64,000 nt of DNA from Bradyrhizobium sp. Ash2021 (GCF_031202265.1 NZ_CP100604.1:8538501-8602500), one strand, 5' to 3'. Numbered from the stretch's first letter, positions 9,418 through 20,476 are shown. Notes: generated by a model from the sequence alone, not told the origin. Numbers and translations: made by a program.

Positions 9418-9498
9418 CGTCATTCCGGGGCACGCGAAGCGTGAACCCGGAATCTCGAGATTCCGGGTCTGCGCCTGACGGCGCATCCCGGAATGACG
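9418..9498. repeat. Type-B palindromic intergenic repeat
   Basis: Bounded by CGTCATTCCGGGG and CCCGGAATGACG with the inner CTCGAG-centred palindrome; nearly the same as the copy at 4953. It lies inside the pimF-pimA spacer. Confidence 0.85.
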
Positions 9499-9519
9499 GA
9501 TCGTGGGAGCGAGCGCCCA

Positions 9520-11616
<2,097 letters not shown>

Positions 11617-11691
11617 GAGACTCTCCCTGGATAACGCGTTCTTGGTTGCGTTGTTTTTGGCGTTGGTGTTCTTGACTTGCGTTTACTGGCT

Positions 11692-11708
11692 ATTTCGCAC
11701 TGCGAAAT
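11692..11708. promoter_or_regulatory. Perfect 17-bp palindrome in the pimF/IclR divergent region, probable IclR operator
   Basis: ATTTCGCACTGCGAAAT has perfect 8-bp arms around one C. It lies 76 bp upstream of the pimF start and 77 bp upstream of the chosen IclR start, about midway. Size and symmetry fit IclR-family operators. A second, imperfect dyad flanks it to the right: TTGACAGGG at 11722 and CCCTTGTCAA at 11751-11760; the latter gives a minus-strand TTGACA that could be the pimF -35. Confidence 0.7.
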
Positions 11709-11784
11709 TAAATTCCACATCTTGACAGGGAGGGTTATTTTGAAGCACGTCCCTTGTCAACGCGCCCGGCAAAGCAGCAGGCCA

Positions 11785-12651
11785 ATGAAACGTCCAGGGA
11801 AAAAAGTGGCGACAGATCGCAGCTTCGTCGTCGCGCTTTCCCGCGGACTTGATGTGTTGCGCGCATTCCATCCCAACGACGGGCTTCTCGGCAATCAAGA
11901 GATCGCCGCCCGTACTAATTTGCCGAAGCCAACCATTTCCCGGCTGACCTACACCTTGACCAAGCTGGGCTATCTTACACCCGTTCCGCGGTTCGAAAAG
12001 TATCAGCTCGCGCCATCAGCCATGGCGCTGGGGTATGCCGCGCTGGCCAATCTCGGCGTTCGGCATTTGTCCGAGCCCTACCGCGAGGAAGTCATGCGCG
12101 CGACCGGCGGCGCGGTCGCGGTCGGCGGGCGCGACCGCCACAGCATGATCTATTTCGGCCAGAGCCGTAACGGCTTGACGCTGGGCGTCCAGCTCGACGT
12201 CGGTTCGCGAATACCGATCGCCACCACCGCGATGGGCCGGGCCTATATCTGGGCGCTGCCGAATGACGAGCGTGCCTCTTTATTGCGCGAGCTGCGCGAC
12301 CATTACGGCAGCCGCTGGTCGCGGCTGCGCGACGGCATCGAACGCGCCGGCGAAATGGTCGAGCGGCGCGGCTTCACCATCTCCGCGGGCGAGTGGCAGG
12401 ACGACGTGCACGCAGTCGGTGTGGCGCTCAAGCTGAACGACGGAACCGGCCCGTATGCCTTCAATTGTGGCGCGCCCGCATTCCGCTTCACGGAAGGTCG
12501 GTTGCTCAACGATATTGGACCTCGCCTTGTGGCGATGGTAAGGAACATCGAAGCGGCGCTGGGCGGTGCGGCGCCGCAATCCAAAAAAGAAGAAAGCAAA
12601 AAGTTGAAAGCAGGAGGGAAAGTTGCACGTTTGGTCGAGGGGATCAGGTAG
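11785..12651 (+). CDS. IclR-family transcriptional regulator
   Basis: One-component regulator of 288 aa. A winged helix-turn-helix occupies roughly residues 15-75; the recognition region reads NQEIAARTNLPKPTISR, as in other IclR proteins. The effector domain follows (MIYFGQSRNGLTLGVQL, then GMARGRAYIWA-like TTAMGRAYIWALP near 150). An ATG 108 bp upstream would give 324 aa, but its extra residues have no family match and would cover the divergent promoter, so MKRPGKK at 11785 is preferred although its ribosome site is weak. It probably controls the pim-like operon, the downstream ABC transporter, or both, through the palindrome at 11692. Confidence 0.9.
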   Translation: MKRPGKKVATDRSFVVALSRGLDVLRAFHPNDGLLGNQEIAARTNLPKPTISRLTYTLTKLGYLTPVPRFEKYQLAPSAMALGYAALANLGVRHLSEPYREEVMRATGGAVAVGGRDRHSMIYFGQSRNGLTLGVQLDVGSRIPIATTAMGRAYIWALPNDERASLLRELRDHYGSRWSRLRDGIERAGEMVERRGFTISAGEWQDDVHAVGVALKLNDGTGPYAFNCGAPAFRFTEGRLLNDIGPRLVAMVRNIEAALGGAAPQSKKEESKKLKAGGKVARLVEGIR

Positions 12652-12720
12652 CCTTCATCTTCACCGGCGAAGGATTTCGCGCGGTCATTCCCGCCCTGTG
12701 AATCGCATGGGCGAGACGAG

Positions 12721-13518
12721 ATGACGCAGGCACAGCTCGCGCAGGGAAATTCTCCCCTGCTGGCGGTTCGCGACGTCAGCGTCGTGTTCGGCGGCATCAT
12801 CGCGTTGAATGGCGTCTCCTTCGACATGCAAAAGGGGCAGATCCTCGGGCTGATCGGACCGAACGGCGCCGGCAAGACGACATTGTTCAACTGCCTCTCC
12901 AGGCTCTACCAGCCGAGCTCCGGCGACATCCTGATGGAGGGGGCGAGCATCCTGACGCGCCCGCCGCACCGGATCGCCGAGATCGGCATCGGCCGCACCT
13001 TCCAGAACGTGGCGCTGTTTCCCAATCTGTCTGTCATGGACAACGTCCGCGTCGGCACCCACGCCCGCACCTCCAGCGACATCATCTCGGACTCGCTGAA
13101 GCTTGCCTGGGTTCGCCGCGGCGAGGCCGACGTCAACAAGAAGGTCCACGAGATCCTTGCCTATCTCGACCTCGAAGACGTCGCCCATACGATCGTTTCC
13201 GGCCTGCCGTTCGGCACCCAGAAGCGCGTCGAGCTGGCGCGCGCATTGGCCGCCGATCCAAAAATCCTGCTGCTCGACGAGCCCGCCGGCGGCCTCAATC
13301 ATGAGGAAGTCTACGTGCTCGGCGATCTGATCCGCCGCATTCGCGACGAGCGGCACATGACCGTGCTGCTGGTCGAGCATCACATGGGCCTGGTGATGTC
13401 GATTGCCGACCACGTCGTCGCGCTCAACTTCGGCCGCAAGCTCGCCGAGGGAACGCCGGCCCAGGTTCAGGCCGACCCGGATGTCATCAAGGCCTATCTG
13501 GGGAGCAAGGACCAATGA
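12721..13518 (+). CDS. livG: Branched-chain-type ABC transporter ATP-binding protein, LivG-like
   Basis: One of two ATPases of a HAAT-family (LivFGHMK type) importer. In 265 aa it has Walker A GPNGAGKT (about 45-52), the Q-loop in IGRTFQNVALF, a degenerate signature LPFGTQKRVELAR in place of LSGGQ (normal for LivG), Walker B ILLLDEPAGG, and the switch His in LLVEHHMG. The C-terminal VIKAYLG is the LivG/LivF ending. The stop overlaps the livF start (ATGA). In view of the adjacent pim-like operon, the cargo is more likely an aliphatic or aromatic acid than an amino acid; that is inference from context. Confidence 0.94.
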   Translation: MTQAQLAQGNSPLLAVRDVSVVFGGIIALNGVSFDMQKGQILGLIGPNGAGKTTLFNCLSRLYQPSSGDILMEGASILTRPPHRIAEIGIGRTFQNVALFPNLSVMDNVRVGTHARTSSDIISDSLKLAWVRRGEADVNKKVHEILAYLDLEDVAHTIVSGLPFGTQKRVELARALAADPKILLLDEPAGGLNHEEVYVLGDLIRRIRDERHMTVLLVEHHMGLVMSIADHVVALNFGRKLAEGTPAQVQADPDVIKAYLGSKDQ

Positions 13519-14228
13519 CCGCGATGCTCAACGTCAAGGATTTGCGGGCCTATTACGGCCAGGTCCAGGCGCTTCACGGCCTCTCCTTTGCCCTCAACGA
13601 GGGCAGCCTGACCACGCTGCTTGGCGCCAACGGCGCCGGCAAGACCACCACCTTGCGGGCGATCTGCAACATGGTGCGCTCGACCGGCGCCATCGAATTC
13701 GACGGCGCGCCGCTCGCCGGCCGCTCGACCGAAAACGTCGTCCGTCTCGGCATCGCGCACGTGCCGCAGGGCCGCGGCACCTTCACCACCATGACGGTGG
13801 AAGAAAACCTGCAACTCGGCGCCATCACCCGCAAGGACAAGGCCGGCGTGGTTTCCGATATCGAGCGCATGTACGACCACTTTCCGGTCCTGAAGGAACG
13901 GCACACCCAGCAGGCCGGAACGCTCTCGGGCGGCGAACAGCAGATGCTGGCGGTCGCCCGCGCGCTGATGCTGCGTCCGCGGCTGATGCTGCTCGACGAG
14001 CCGTCGTTCGGCCTGGCGCCGTTGATCGTGCGCGACCTGTTCCGGATCCTCGGCAAGATCAATCGCGAGGACAAGGTCACCATCTTGGTGGTGGAGCAGA
14101 ACGCGCAACTGGCGCTGGAACTCGCCGATCAGGCCTATGTGATCGAAACCGGACGGATCGTGATGTCGGGCAATGCCAAGGACATCGCAAACAACGAAGA
14201 CGTCCGCAAATCCTATCTCGGTTATTGA
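13515..14228 (+). CDS. livF: Branched-chain-type ABC transporter ATP-binding protein, LivF-like
   Basis: Second ATPase of the importer, 237 aa. Walker A is GANGAGKT near residue 34, the signature is a full LSGGEQQMLAVARAL near 137, Walker B is LMLLDEPSFGLAP, and the switch His is replaced by Gln in VVEQNAQ, as usual for LivF. Its ATG overlaps the livG stop by 4 bp, so translation is probably coupled. livH follows after 10 bp. Confidence 0.94.
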   Translation: MTAMLNVKDLRAYYGQVQALHGLSFALNEGSLTTLLGANGAGKTTTLRAICNMVRSTGAIEFDGAPLAGRSTENVVRLGIAHVPQGRGTFTTMTVEENLQLGAITRKDKAGVVSDIERMYDHFPVLKERHTQQAGTLSGGEQQMLAVARALMLRPRLMLLDEPSFGLAPLIVRDLFRILGKINREDKVTILVVEQNAQLALELADQAYVIETGRIVMSGNAKDIANNEDVRKSYLGY

Positions 14229-14238
14229 GGAGCCGGCC

Positions 14239-15117
14239 ATGGAGCTTTTTACCAACCAAGTTCTGGCCGGCATCGCCACAGGCGCGATCTATGCCTGCAT
14301 GGCGCTCGCCGTTGTCATGATCTACCAGGCGATCGACCATCTCAATTTCGCCCAGGGCGAAATGGCGATGTTCTCGACCTTTATTTCCTGGCAGATGATG
14401 CAGTGGGGCATTCCCTATTGGGGCGCCTTCGTGCTGACGCTGGCCTTCTCGTTCGCCGGCGGCATCGTGATCGAGAGGCTGCTGTTCAAGCCGCTGGCCA
14501 AGGCCCCGATCCTGACCAACGTCGCCGGCTTCATCGCATTGTTCGCGATCATCAACTCGGTTGCCGGCCTGATCTGGGACTTCACCATCAAGCAATATCC
14601 GACGCCGTTCGGATCCTCGCCGTTCCTCGGCAGCCAGCTGATCTCGACCCATCAGGCCGGCATGATCGGCGTCACTGTGCTGCTGCTGATCCTGCTGTTC
14701 TTCTTCTTCCAGTACACACGAATCGGCCTTGCGATGCGCGCGGCCGCATCGTTGCCTGAATCGGCCCGGCTGGTCGGCATCAACACCTCCTGGATGATCG
14801 CGCTGGGCTGGGGCATGGCGGCCGCAATCGGCTCGATCGCCGGCATGCTGATCGCGCCGGTGGTGTTTCTGGAACCGAACATGATGGGCGGCGTGCTGAT
14901 CTATGGATTTGCCGCGGCCGTGCTCGGCGGCCTGACCTCGCCGCTCGGCGCCGTGATCGGCGGCTTCCTGGTCGGCATCTTCGAGAATCTCGCCGGGACC
15001 TACATTCCCGGCGTCGGTAACGAACTGAAACTGCCGATCGCGCTTGCGCTGATCATCACCGTATTGGTCGTCAAACCGGCTGGGCTGTTCGGCCGGCCCA
15101 TCGTGAAGCGAGTTTGA
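14239..15117 (+). CDS. livH: Branched-chain-type ABC transporter permease, LivH-like
   Basis: Inner-membrane permease of 292 aa with about eight hydrophobic segments. Family marks are the N-terminal GIATGAIYACMALAVVMIYQ, NFAQGEMAMF near 35 and the cytoplasmic coupling loop TRIGLAMRAAASLPESARLVG near 165 (cited by position 163-182), then AAVLGGLTSPLGAVIGG near 228. ATG 14239 is chosen because GAGGAG stands before it; 22 upstream in-frame residues overlap the livF 3' end and have no family match. Confidence 0.92.
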   Translation: MELFTNQVLAGIATGAIYACMALAVVMIYQAIDHLNFAQGEMAMFSTFISWQMMQWGIPYWGAFVLTLAFSFAGGIVIERLLFKPLAKAPILTNVAGFIALFAIINSVAGLIWDFTIKQYPTPFGSSPFLGSQLISTHQAGMIGVTVLLLILLFFFFQYTRIGLAMRAAASLPESARLVGINTSWMIALGWGMAAAIGSIAGMLIAPVVFLEPNMMGGVLIYGFAAAVLGGLTSPLGAVIGGFLVGIFENLAGTYIPGVGNELKLPIALALIITVLVVKPAGLFGRPIVKRV

Positions 15118-15119
15118 TC

Positions 15120-16130
15120 ATGAGCGCTGTCGAAGACGTCGTAGAAGCCCCGGCCGTCGAGGCTGTTCCGAAACGAGCCATGACGCTCGGCTTCGGCACG
15201 TCGCTGGTCATGCTGGCGCTGCTGCTGCTCGTGCCGCTGTTCGTGAAGAATTTCATCATCTTCCAGCTGACGATGCTGTTGATCTACGGGCTCGCGGTGC
15301 TGGCGCTGAACATTCTGACCGGCGGCAGCGGCCAGTTCTCGCTCGGCCAGAGCGCGTTCTACGCCGTCGGCGCCTATACGTCGGCGATCCTGATGGAACA
15401 CGCCGACATGAACTACGCGCTGACGCTGCCGATCGCGGGCATCATCTGCTTCGCTTTCGGCTTCCTGTTCGGCCAGCCGGCGCTGCGCCTCTCCGGCGTC
15501 TATTTGGCGCTGGCGACCTTCGCGCTCGCGACCGCGATGCCGCAACTGCTCAAGCTCGGCTTCTTCGAGCACTGGACCGGCGGCGTACAGGGCCTGGTGG
15601 TGACCAAGCCTGATGCCCCGTTCGGCCTGCCGATGTCGCAGGACATGTGGCTTTATTATTTCACGCTCGCGATCACGGTCGGGATCTATGTGGCCTCGGT
15701 GAATCTCCTGCGGTCGCGCTCCGGCCGCGCCTTCATGGCGATCCGCGACAATGAGATCGCCGCCTCCGCCATGGGCGTCGACGTTGCGCTCTACAAGACG
15801 CTGGCATTCGGCGTCAGCGCCGGCATCACCGGCGTCGCCGGCGGGCTCGGCGCCATCGCGGTGCAATTCGTGGCGCCGGACGGCTACACCATCACGCTCG
15901 CGATCTCGCTGTTTCTCGGCATGGTCGTCGGCGGCGTCGGCTGGCTGCCCGGATCGATCGTCGGCTCCGCCTTCATCATTTTCGTGCCGAACATCGCGGA
16001 GGGCATTTCCAAGGGCCTCTCCGGCGCCGTATTCGGCGTGCTGCTGTTCCTCGTCATCTTCCTTGTGCCGCACGGCGCCAGGCAGGTTGCCATGGTTGCC
16101 CAGCAACTGGTTGGCAAGCTCAAGAAGTAA
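15120..16130 (+). CDS. livM: Branched-chain-type ABC transporter permease, LivM-like
   Basis: Second permease, 336 aa from ATG 15120; an in-frame TTG at 15114 overlaps the livH stop and would add two residues. After a hydrophilic tail of about 25 residues the protein is a chain of hydrophobic segments. Family motifs are LTGGSGQFSLGQSAFYAVGAYT near 65-85 (positions only), the coupling loop SRSGRAFMAIRDNEIAASAMGV near 200-220, and PNIAEGISKGLSG near 290. It completes the LivGFHM set; the first of four binding proteins starts 18 bp downstream. Confidence 0.92.
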   Translation: MSAVEDVVEAPAVEAVPKRAMTLGFGTSLVMLALLLLVPLFVKNFIIFQLTMLLIYGLAVLALNILTGGSGQFSLGQSAFYAVGAYTSAILMEHADMNYALTLPIAGIICFAFGFLFGQPALRLSGVYLALATFALATAMPQLLKLGFFEHWTGGVQGLVVTKPDAPFGLPMSQDMWLYYFTLAITVGIYVASVNLLRSRSGRAFMAIRDNEIAASAMGVDVALYKTLAFGVSAGITGVAGGLGAIAVQFVAPDGYTITLAISLFLGMVVGGVGWLPGSIVGSAFIIFVPNIAEGISKGLSGAVFGVLLFLVIFLVPHGARQVAMVAQQLVGKLKK

Positions 16131-16148
16131 CCGAACTCAGGAGAAATT

Positions 16149-17378
16149 ATGCTGTCCAGACAACAATCAAGAATCGCCGCGCTTGCGACGGCGGTCATCA
16201 CTTTCGCCGCGATGAGCGGCAGCGCGCTGGCCCAGAAGAAATACGACACCGGGGCTACCGACGCCGAGGTCAAGATCGGCAACATCATGCCGTACAGCGG
16301 ACCGGCTTCCGCCTACGGCGTGATCGGCAAGACCGAAGAAGCCTATTTCAAGATGATCAACGCCCAGGGCGGCATCAACGGGCGCAAGATCAACTTCGTC
16401 AGCTATGACGACGGCTACAGCCCGCCGAAGGCGGTCGAGCAAGCGCGCAAGCTGGTCGAGAGCGACGAAGTGCTGGTCGTGTTCAACCCGCTGGGCACGC
16501 CGTCCAACACCGCGATCCAGAAATATCTCAATGCCAAGAAGGTGCCGCAGCTGTTCGTCGCCACCGGCGCCACCAAATGGAACGATCCGAAGGACTTTCC
16601 GTGGACCATGGGCTGGCAGCCCAGCTATCAGAGTGAAGCGCACATCTACGCGAAATATCTGATCAAGGAAAAGCCGGACGCCAAGATCGCCGTGCTCTAT
16701 CAGAACGACGATTTCGGCAAGGACTACCTTAAGGGCCTGAAGGACGGCCTCGGCGCCAAGGCGTCGATGATCATTGCCGAGGAAAGCTATGAGACCGCGG
16801 AGCCCACGATCGACAATCACATCGTCAAGCTGAAGGCCACCGGCGCCGACGTCTTCATCAGCATCACGACGCCGAAATTCGCCGCACAGGCGATCAAGAA
16901 AATCGCCGAGATCAGCTGGCAGCCGCTGCACATCGTCTCCAACGTCTCGGCGTCGGTCGGCGGCGTGATCAAGCCGGCGGGTTTCGAGAATGCGCAAGGC
17001 ATCCTGTCGGCGGCCTACGCCAAGGACGGCGCGGATTCGCAGTGGGACAACGATCCCGGCATGAAGAAGTTTTTTGCCTTCCTCGAAAAATTCTATCCCG
17101 AGGGCAACAAGCTCGACGGCTCCGTGGTCTATGGCTACGGCGCGGCGCAGACCATGGCGAAGGTCATCGAGATGTGCGGCGACGATCTCACCCGCGCCAA
17201 CGTGATGAAGCAGGCGGCGAGCCTGAAGGATTTTACGCCCGACACCTTGCTGCCCGGCGTGAAGATCAACACTTCGGCGACCGACTTCGCACCGATCGAG
17301 CAGCTTCAGATGATGCGCTTCAAGGGCGAGAAGTGGGACCTGTTCGGCGACATCATCTCGGGCGAACTCAGCAACTAA
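16149..17378 (+). CDS. ABC transporter substrate-binding protein, tandem paralogue 1 of 4
   Basis: Periplasmic type-1 binding protein (LivK / Peripla_BP_6 superfamily), 409 aa. A signal peptide ends at SALA before QKKYDTG (about residue 27). The mature protein begins with DAEVKIGNIMPYSGPAS, a sugar/ligand-binding strand shared by all four paralogues, and contains VATGATKWNDPKDFPWTMGWQ near 135-155. ATG 16149 follows AGGAG, 18 bp after livM, so it belongs to the livGFHM transcript. A strong hairpin-plus-T-run at 17428 would reduce read-through into paralogue 2. In R. palustris several binding proteins next to the pim genes bind fatty or dicarboxylic acids; a similar ligand is likely here. Confidence 0.93.
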   Translation: MLSRQQSRIAALATAVITFAAMSGSALAQKKYDTGATDAEVKIGNIMPYSGPASAYGVIGKTEEAYFKMINAQGGINGRKINFVSYDDGYSPPKAVEQARKLVESDEVLVVFNPLGTPSNTAIQKYLNAKKVPQLFVATGATKWNDPKDFPWTMGWQPSYQSEAHIYAKYLIKEKPDAKIAVLYQNDDFGKDYLKGLKDGLGAKASMIIAEESYETAEPTIDNHIVKLKATGADVFISITTPKFAAQAIKKIAEISWQPLHIVSNVSASVGGVIKPAGFENAQGILSAAYAKDGADSQWDNDPGMKKFFAFLEKFYPEGNKLDGSVVYGYGAAQTMAKVIEMCGDDLTRANVMKQAASLKDFTPDTLLPGVKINTSATDFAPIEQLQMMRFKGEKWDLFGDIISGELSN

Positions 17379-17427
17379 AGCGTCATACCGCGGCGCGGGA
17401 TCCGCGCCGCCTGTTCGACTAAATAAC

Positions 17428-17459
17428 GCCCTCCGCGACAGTGTCGCGGGGGGCTTTTT
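17428..17459 (+). terminator. Rho-independent terminator after binding protein 1
   Basis: GCCCTCCGCGAC pairs with GTCGCGGGGGGC around a short loop and is followed by TTTTT. The same kind of hairpin follows paralogues 2 and 3. Confidence 0.85.
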
Positions 17460-17561
17460 GTTGCCGGGTGCCCGCGGAAGGTATTCAATGCCGTAAGGAG
17501 CCGCAAAGCGCTCCCAATCCAAAAAACGTGACACATTCAACAATGATCCAGGGAGATCAAA

Positions 17562-18791
17562 ATGCCTGCTATCCATTTGCGATTGGGGGCCTTTTCGGCC
17601 GCCCTCGCATTGCTCGCTGCGACCAGCAGCGCCTCTCTCGCGCAGAAGAAATACGACACCGGTGCGACCGATACCGAGATCAAGATCGGCAACATCATGC
17701 CCTACAGCGGACCGGCTTCCGCCTATGGCGTGATCGGCAAAACCGAGGAGGCCTACTTCCGCAAGGTCAACGCCGAGGGCGGCATCAACGGCCGCAAGAT
17801 CACCTTCGTCAGCTACGACGACGCCTACAGCCCGCCGAAGACGGTCGAGCAGGCGCGCAAGCTGGTCGAAAGCGATGAAGTGCTGATGATCTTCAATTCG
17901 CTGGGCACGCCGCCGAATTCGGCGATCCAGAAATACATGAACCAGAAAAAGGTGCCGCAGCTGTTCGTCGCCACCGGCGCCACCAAGTGGAACGACCCGA
18001 AGGAGTTTCCCTGGACCATGGGCTGGCAGCCCAACTACCAGAGCGAGTCCACCATCTACGCGAAATACATCCTGAAGAACAAGCCGGACGCCAAGATCGC
18101 CGTGCTCTACCAGAACGACGATTACGGCAAGGACTATCTGAAGGGATTCAAGGACGGGCTCGGCAGCAAGGCTGCCTCGATGATCGTGATGGAGGAAAGC
18201 TACGAGGTCTCCGAACCGACCATCGACAGCCACATCGTCAAGCTGAAGTCGACCGGCGCCGACGTATTCTTCAACATCACCACGCCGAAATTCGCGGCGC
18301 AGGCGATCAAGAAGAACGCCGAGATCGGCTGGAAGCCGCTGCACTTCCTCAACAACGTTTCGGCCTCGATCGGCAGCGTGATCAAGCCGGCCGGCTTCGA
18401 CAACGCCCAGGACATCATCTCGTCGAACTACCTCAAGGATCCGACCGATCAACAATGGAAGAAAGACAAGGGGATGATCGGCTGGAACGAGTTCCTGGAT
18501 AAATATTATCCGGAAGCCAACCGCGCCGACGCCTCGGTGATGTACGCCTACACCGTCGCCCAGGGCCTCGTGCACGTGCTGAAAGCCTGCGGCGACGATC
18601 TTACGCGGGAAAACATCATGAAGCAGGCGGCGAGCATCAGGGATCTCGAGCTCGGCGGCCTGCTGCCCGGGGTCAAGGTCAACACCTCGGCGACCGATTT
18701 CGCACCGATCTCGCAGTTGCAGCTGATGAAGTTCAAGGGCGATCACTGGGATCTGTTCGGAGAGATCATCAACGCCGATGTAGGCGGCTGA
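17562..18791 (+). CDS. ABC transporter substrate-binding protein, tandem paralogue 2 of 4
   Basis: Same family and length (409 aa) as its neighbours, with signal peptide ending at ASLA before QKKYDTG. It is closest by eye to paralogue 3: both have FNSLGTPPNSAI, KEFPWTMGWQPNYQSE and the C-terminal GEIINADVGG / GEVINADVGG, while paralogues 1 and 4 end in SGELSN. Differences are concentrated in residues about 235-330, for example KKNAEIGWKPLHFLNN against KKIAEISWQPLHIVSN in paralogue 1, which would line the ligand cleft if the LivK fold holds. AGGGAG precedes the ATG. A terminator lies upstream (17428) and downstream (18819). Confidence 0.93.
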   Translation: MPAIHLRLGAFSAALALLAATSSASLAQKKYDTGATDTEIKIGNIMPYSGPASAYGVIGKTEEAYFRKVNAEGGINGRKITFVSYDDAYSPPKTVEQARKLVESDEVLMIFNSLGTPPNSAIQKYMNQKKVPQLFVATGATKWNDPKEFPWTMGWQPNYQSESTIYAKYILKNKPDAKIAVLYQNDDYGKDYLKGFKDGLGSKAASMIVMEESYEVSEPTIDSHIVKLKSTGADVFFNITTPKFAAQAIKKNAEIGWKPLHFLNNVSASIGSVIKPAGFDNAQDIISSNYLKDPTDQQWKKDKGMIGWNEFLDKYYPEANRADASVMYAYTVAQGLVHVLKACGDDLTRENIMKQAASIRDLELGGLLPGVKVNTSATDFAPISQLQLMKFKGDHWDLFGEIINADVGG

Positions 18792-18818
18792 CGGGCTGAG
18801 ACTGTCTACTAAAGGAGC

Positions 18819-18849
18819 AGCCCCTGCGGCTTTGCCGCAGGGGCTTTTT
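18819..18849 (+). terminator. Rho-independent terminator after binding protein 2
   Basis: Perfect 12-bp stem AGCCCCTGCGGC / GCCGCAGGGGCT with a TTT loop, then TTTT. Confidence 0.9.
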
Positions 18850-18970
18850 GTTGTGACGCCCCCGGTAAAATGGTAATCACATCGCCGAACTCACGCATGA
18901 GTCAAAAGAGCTTTCACATCAAGAAAGCCGCGACACATCACTGTTGTCATTGAACCGAGGGAGAGAATTA

Positions 18971-20200
18971 ATGCTCACGACTGCTAACAGGCTGGCGGTG
19001 GCGTCAGTCGCGCTGACCCTGCTTGCCGTATCCAGCAGCGGCGCGCTTGCGCAAAAAAAATACGACACCGGCGCCACCGATACCGAAATCAAGATCGGCA
19101 ACATCATGCCGTATAGCGGTCCGGCTTCCGCCTATGGCATCATCGGCAAGACCGAGGCCGCCTATTTCAAGAAGATCAACGACGCCGGCGGCATCAATGG
19201 CCGCAAGATCAACTTCATCTCTTACGACGACGCCTACAGCCCGCCGAAGACGGTGGAGCAGGCGCGCAAGCTGGTCGAGAGCGACGAAGTGCTGTTCATC
19301 TTCAATTCGCTCGGAACGCCGCCGAATTCCGCGATCCACAAATACATGAATTCCAAGAAGGTCCCGCAGCTGTTCGTCGCCACCGGCGCCACCAAATGGA
19401 ACGATCCGAAGGAATTTCCCTGGACCATGGGCTGGCAGCCCAACTACCAGAGCGAAACCCAGATCTATGCGAAGTACATCCTGAAGAACAAGCCGGACGC
19501 CAAGATCGCCGTTCTCTATCAGAATGACGACTACGGAAAGGACTATCTCAAGGGCCTGAAGGACGGGCTCGGCGCCAAGGCGGCATCGATGATCGTCGCC
19601 GAGGAAAGCTTTGAGACGTCGGAACCGACGGTCGACAATCACATCGTCAAGCTGAAGGCTACCAACGCCGACGTCTTCATCAACATCTCGACGCCGAAAT
19701 TCGCGGCGCAAGCCATCAAGAAGATAGCCGAGATCGGCTGGAAGCCGATGCACTTCCTCAACAACGTTTCGGCCTCGGTCGGCAGCGTGATCAAGCCGGC
19801 AGGGTATGAGAACGCGCAGGACATCATCTCCGCTGCCTATCTCAAGGACGTCTCCGACAAGCAGTGGGACAATGACCCCGGCATGAAGGAATTCTATGCG
19901 TTCATGGCCAAGGATTTCCCCGAAGGCGACAAGCTCGACGGCGGTACCGTGGTTGGTTACGGCGTGGCCCAGACTCTGGTTCAAGTGTTAAAGCAGTGCG
20001 GCGACAACCTCACCCGGGAAAACGTCATGAAGCAGGCGGCGAGCCTGAAGGATTTCCGCACCGAAGTCCTGCTGCCCGGCATCAAGATCAACACCGGCCC
20101 CGCCGATTTCGCTCCGATCTCCTCGCTTCAGCTGATGAAGTTCAAGGGTGAGAAATGGGACCTGTTCGGCGAGGTCATCAACGCCGACGTCGGCGGCTGA
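18971..20200 (+). CDS. ABC transporter substrate-binding protein, tandem paralogue 3 of 4
   Basis: Periplasmic binding protein of 409 aa from ATG 18971, which is preceded by GGGAGAG; an in-frame TTG at 18944 would add nine residues without a ribosome site. The start choice makes all four paralogues exactly the same length. Signal peptide ends at GALA before QKKYDTG. Very similar to paralogue 2 over the N-lobe; the C-terminal half differs at DVSDKQWDNDPGMKEFYAF and following. A terminator stands before (18819) and after (20241) it, so it probably has its own promoter in the 179-bp gap, which contains no obvious consensus hexamers. Confidence 0.92.
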   Translation: MLTTANRLAVASVALTLLAVSSSGALAQKKYDTGATDTEIKIGNIMPYSGPASAYGIIGKTEAAYFKKINDAGGINGRKINFISYDDAYSPPKTVEQARKLVESDEVLFIFNSLGTPPNSAIHKYMNSKKVPQLFVATGATKWNDPKEFPWTMGWQPNYQSETQIYAKYILKNKPDAKIAVLYQNDDYGKDYLKGLKDGLGAKAASMIVAEESFETSEPTVDNHIVKLKATNADVFINISTPKFAAQAIKKIAEIGWKPMHFLNNVSASVGSVIKPAGYENAQDIISAAYLKDVSDKQWDNDPGMKEFYAFMAKDFPEGDKLDGGTVVGYGVAQTLVQVLKQCGDNLTRENVMKQAASLKDFRTEVLLPGIKINTGPADFAPISSLQLMKFKGEKWDLFGEVINADVGG

Positions 20201-20240
20201 GCCGCCTCAGAGGCCGGTTGCCCGAACATCAAATCGTCAT

Positions 20241-20272
20241 GCCCCCTGCGACACCGTCGCAGGGGGCTTTTT
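20241..20272 (+). terminator. Rho-independent terminator after binding protein 3
   Basis: GCCCCCTGCGAC / GTCGCAGGGGGC with an ACC loop, then TTTTT. Sequence is related to the two earlier terminators, suggesting they were copied with the genes. Confidence 0.9.
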
Positions 20273-20476
20273 CTTGCGAACATTGTTTTCCAGCGCGAGA
20301 TCGGCAAAAGTGGATGCCGGCTTTGCGTCAGATCGCGCGCCTGATATTGAGTGGCGCATGATCTCTTCGCCAAACCGCTTACACTTTGGCGGATCGTGCG
20401 CTAATCAATGCGACCTGACCCGACAACAAACCTTGCACCCCGCGAGGCCTAAGAAAATCACAGGGAGTTTTGCGAA

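Noticed and set aside
16167..18746. An 859-codon minus-strand frame across two binding-protein genes and the gap between them
   Set aside because: It is antisense to two genes with clear signal peptides and family motifs and crosses a terminator; no domain can be seen in its translation.
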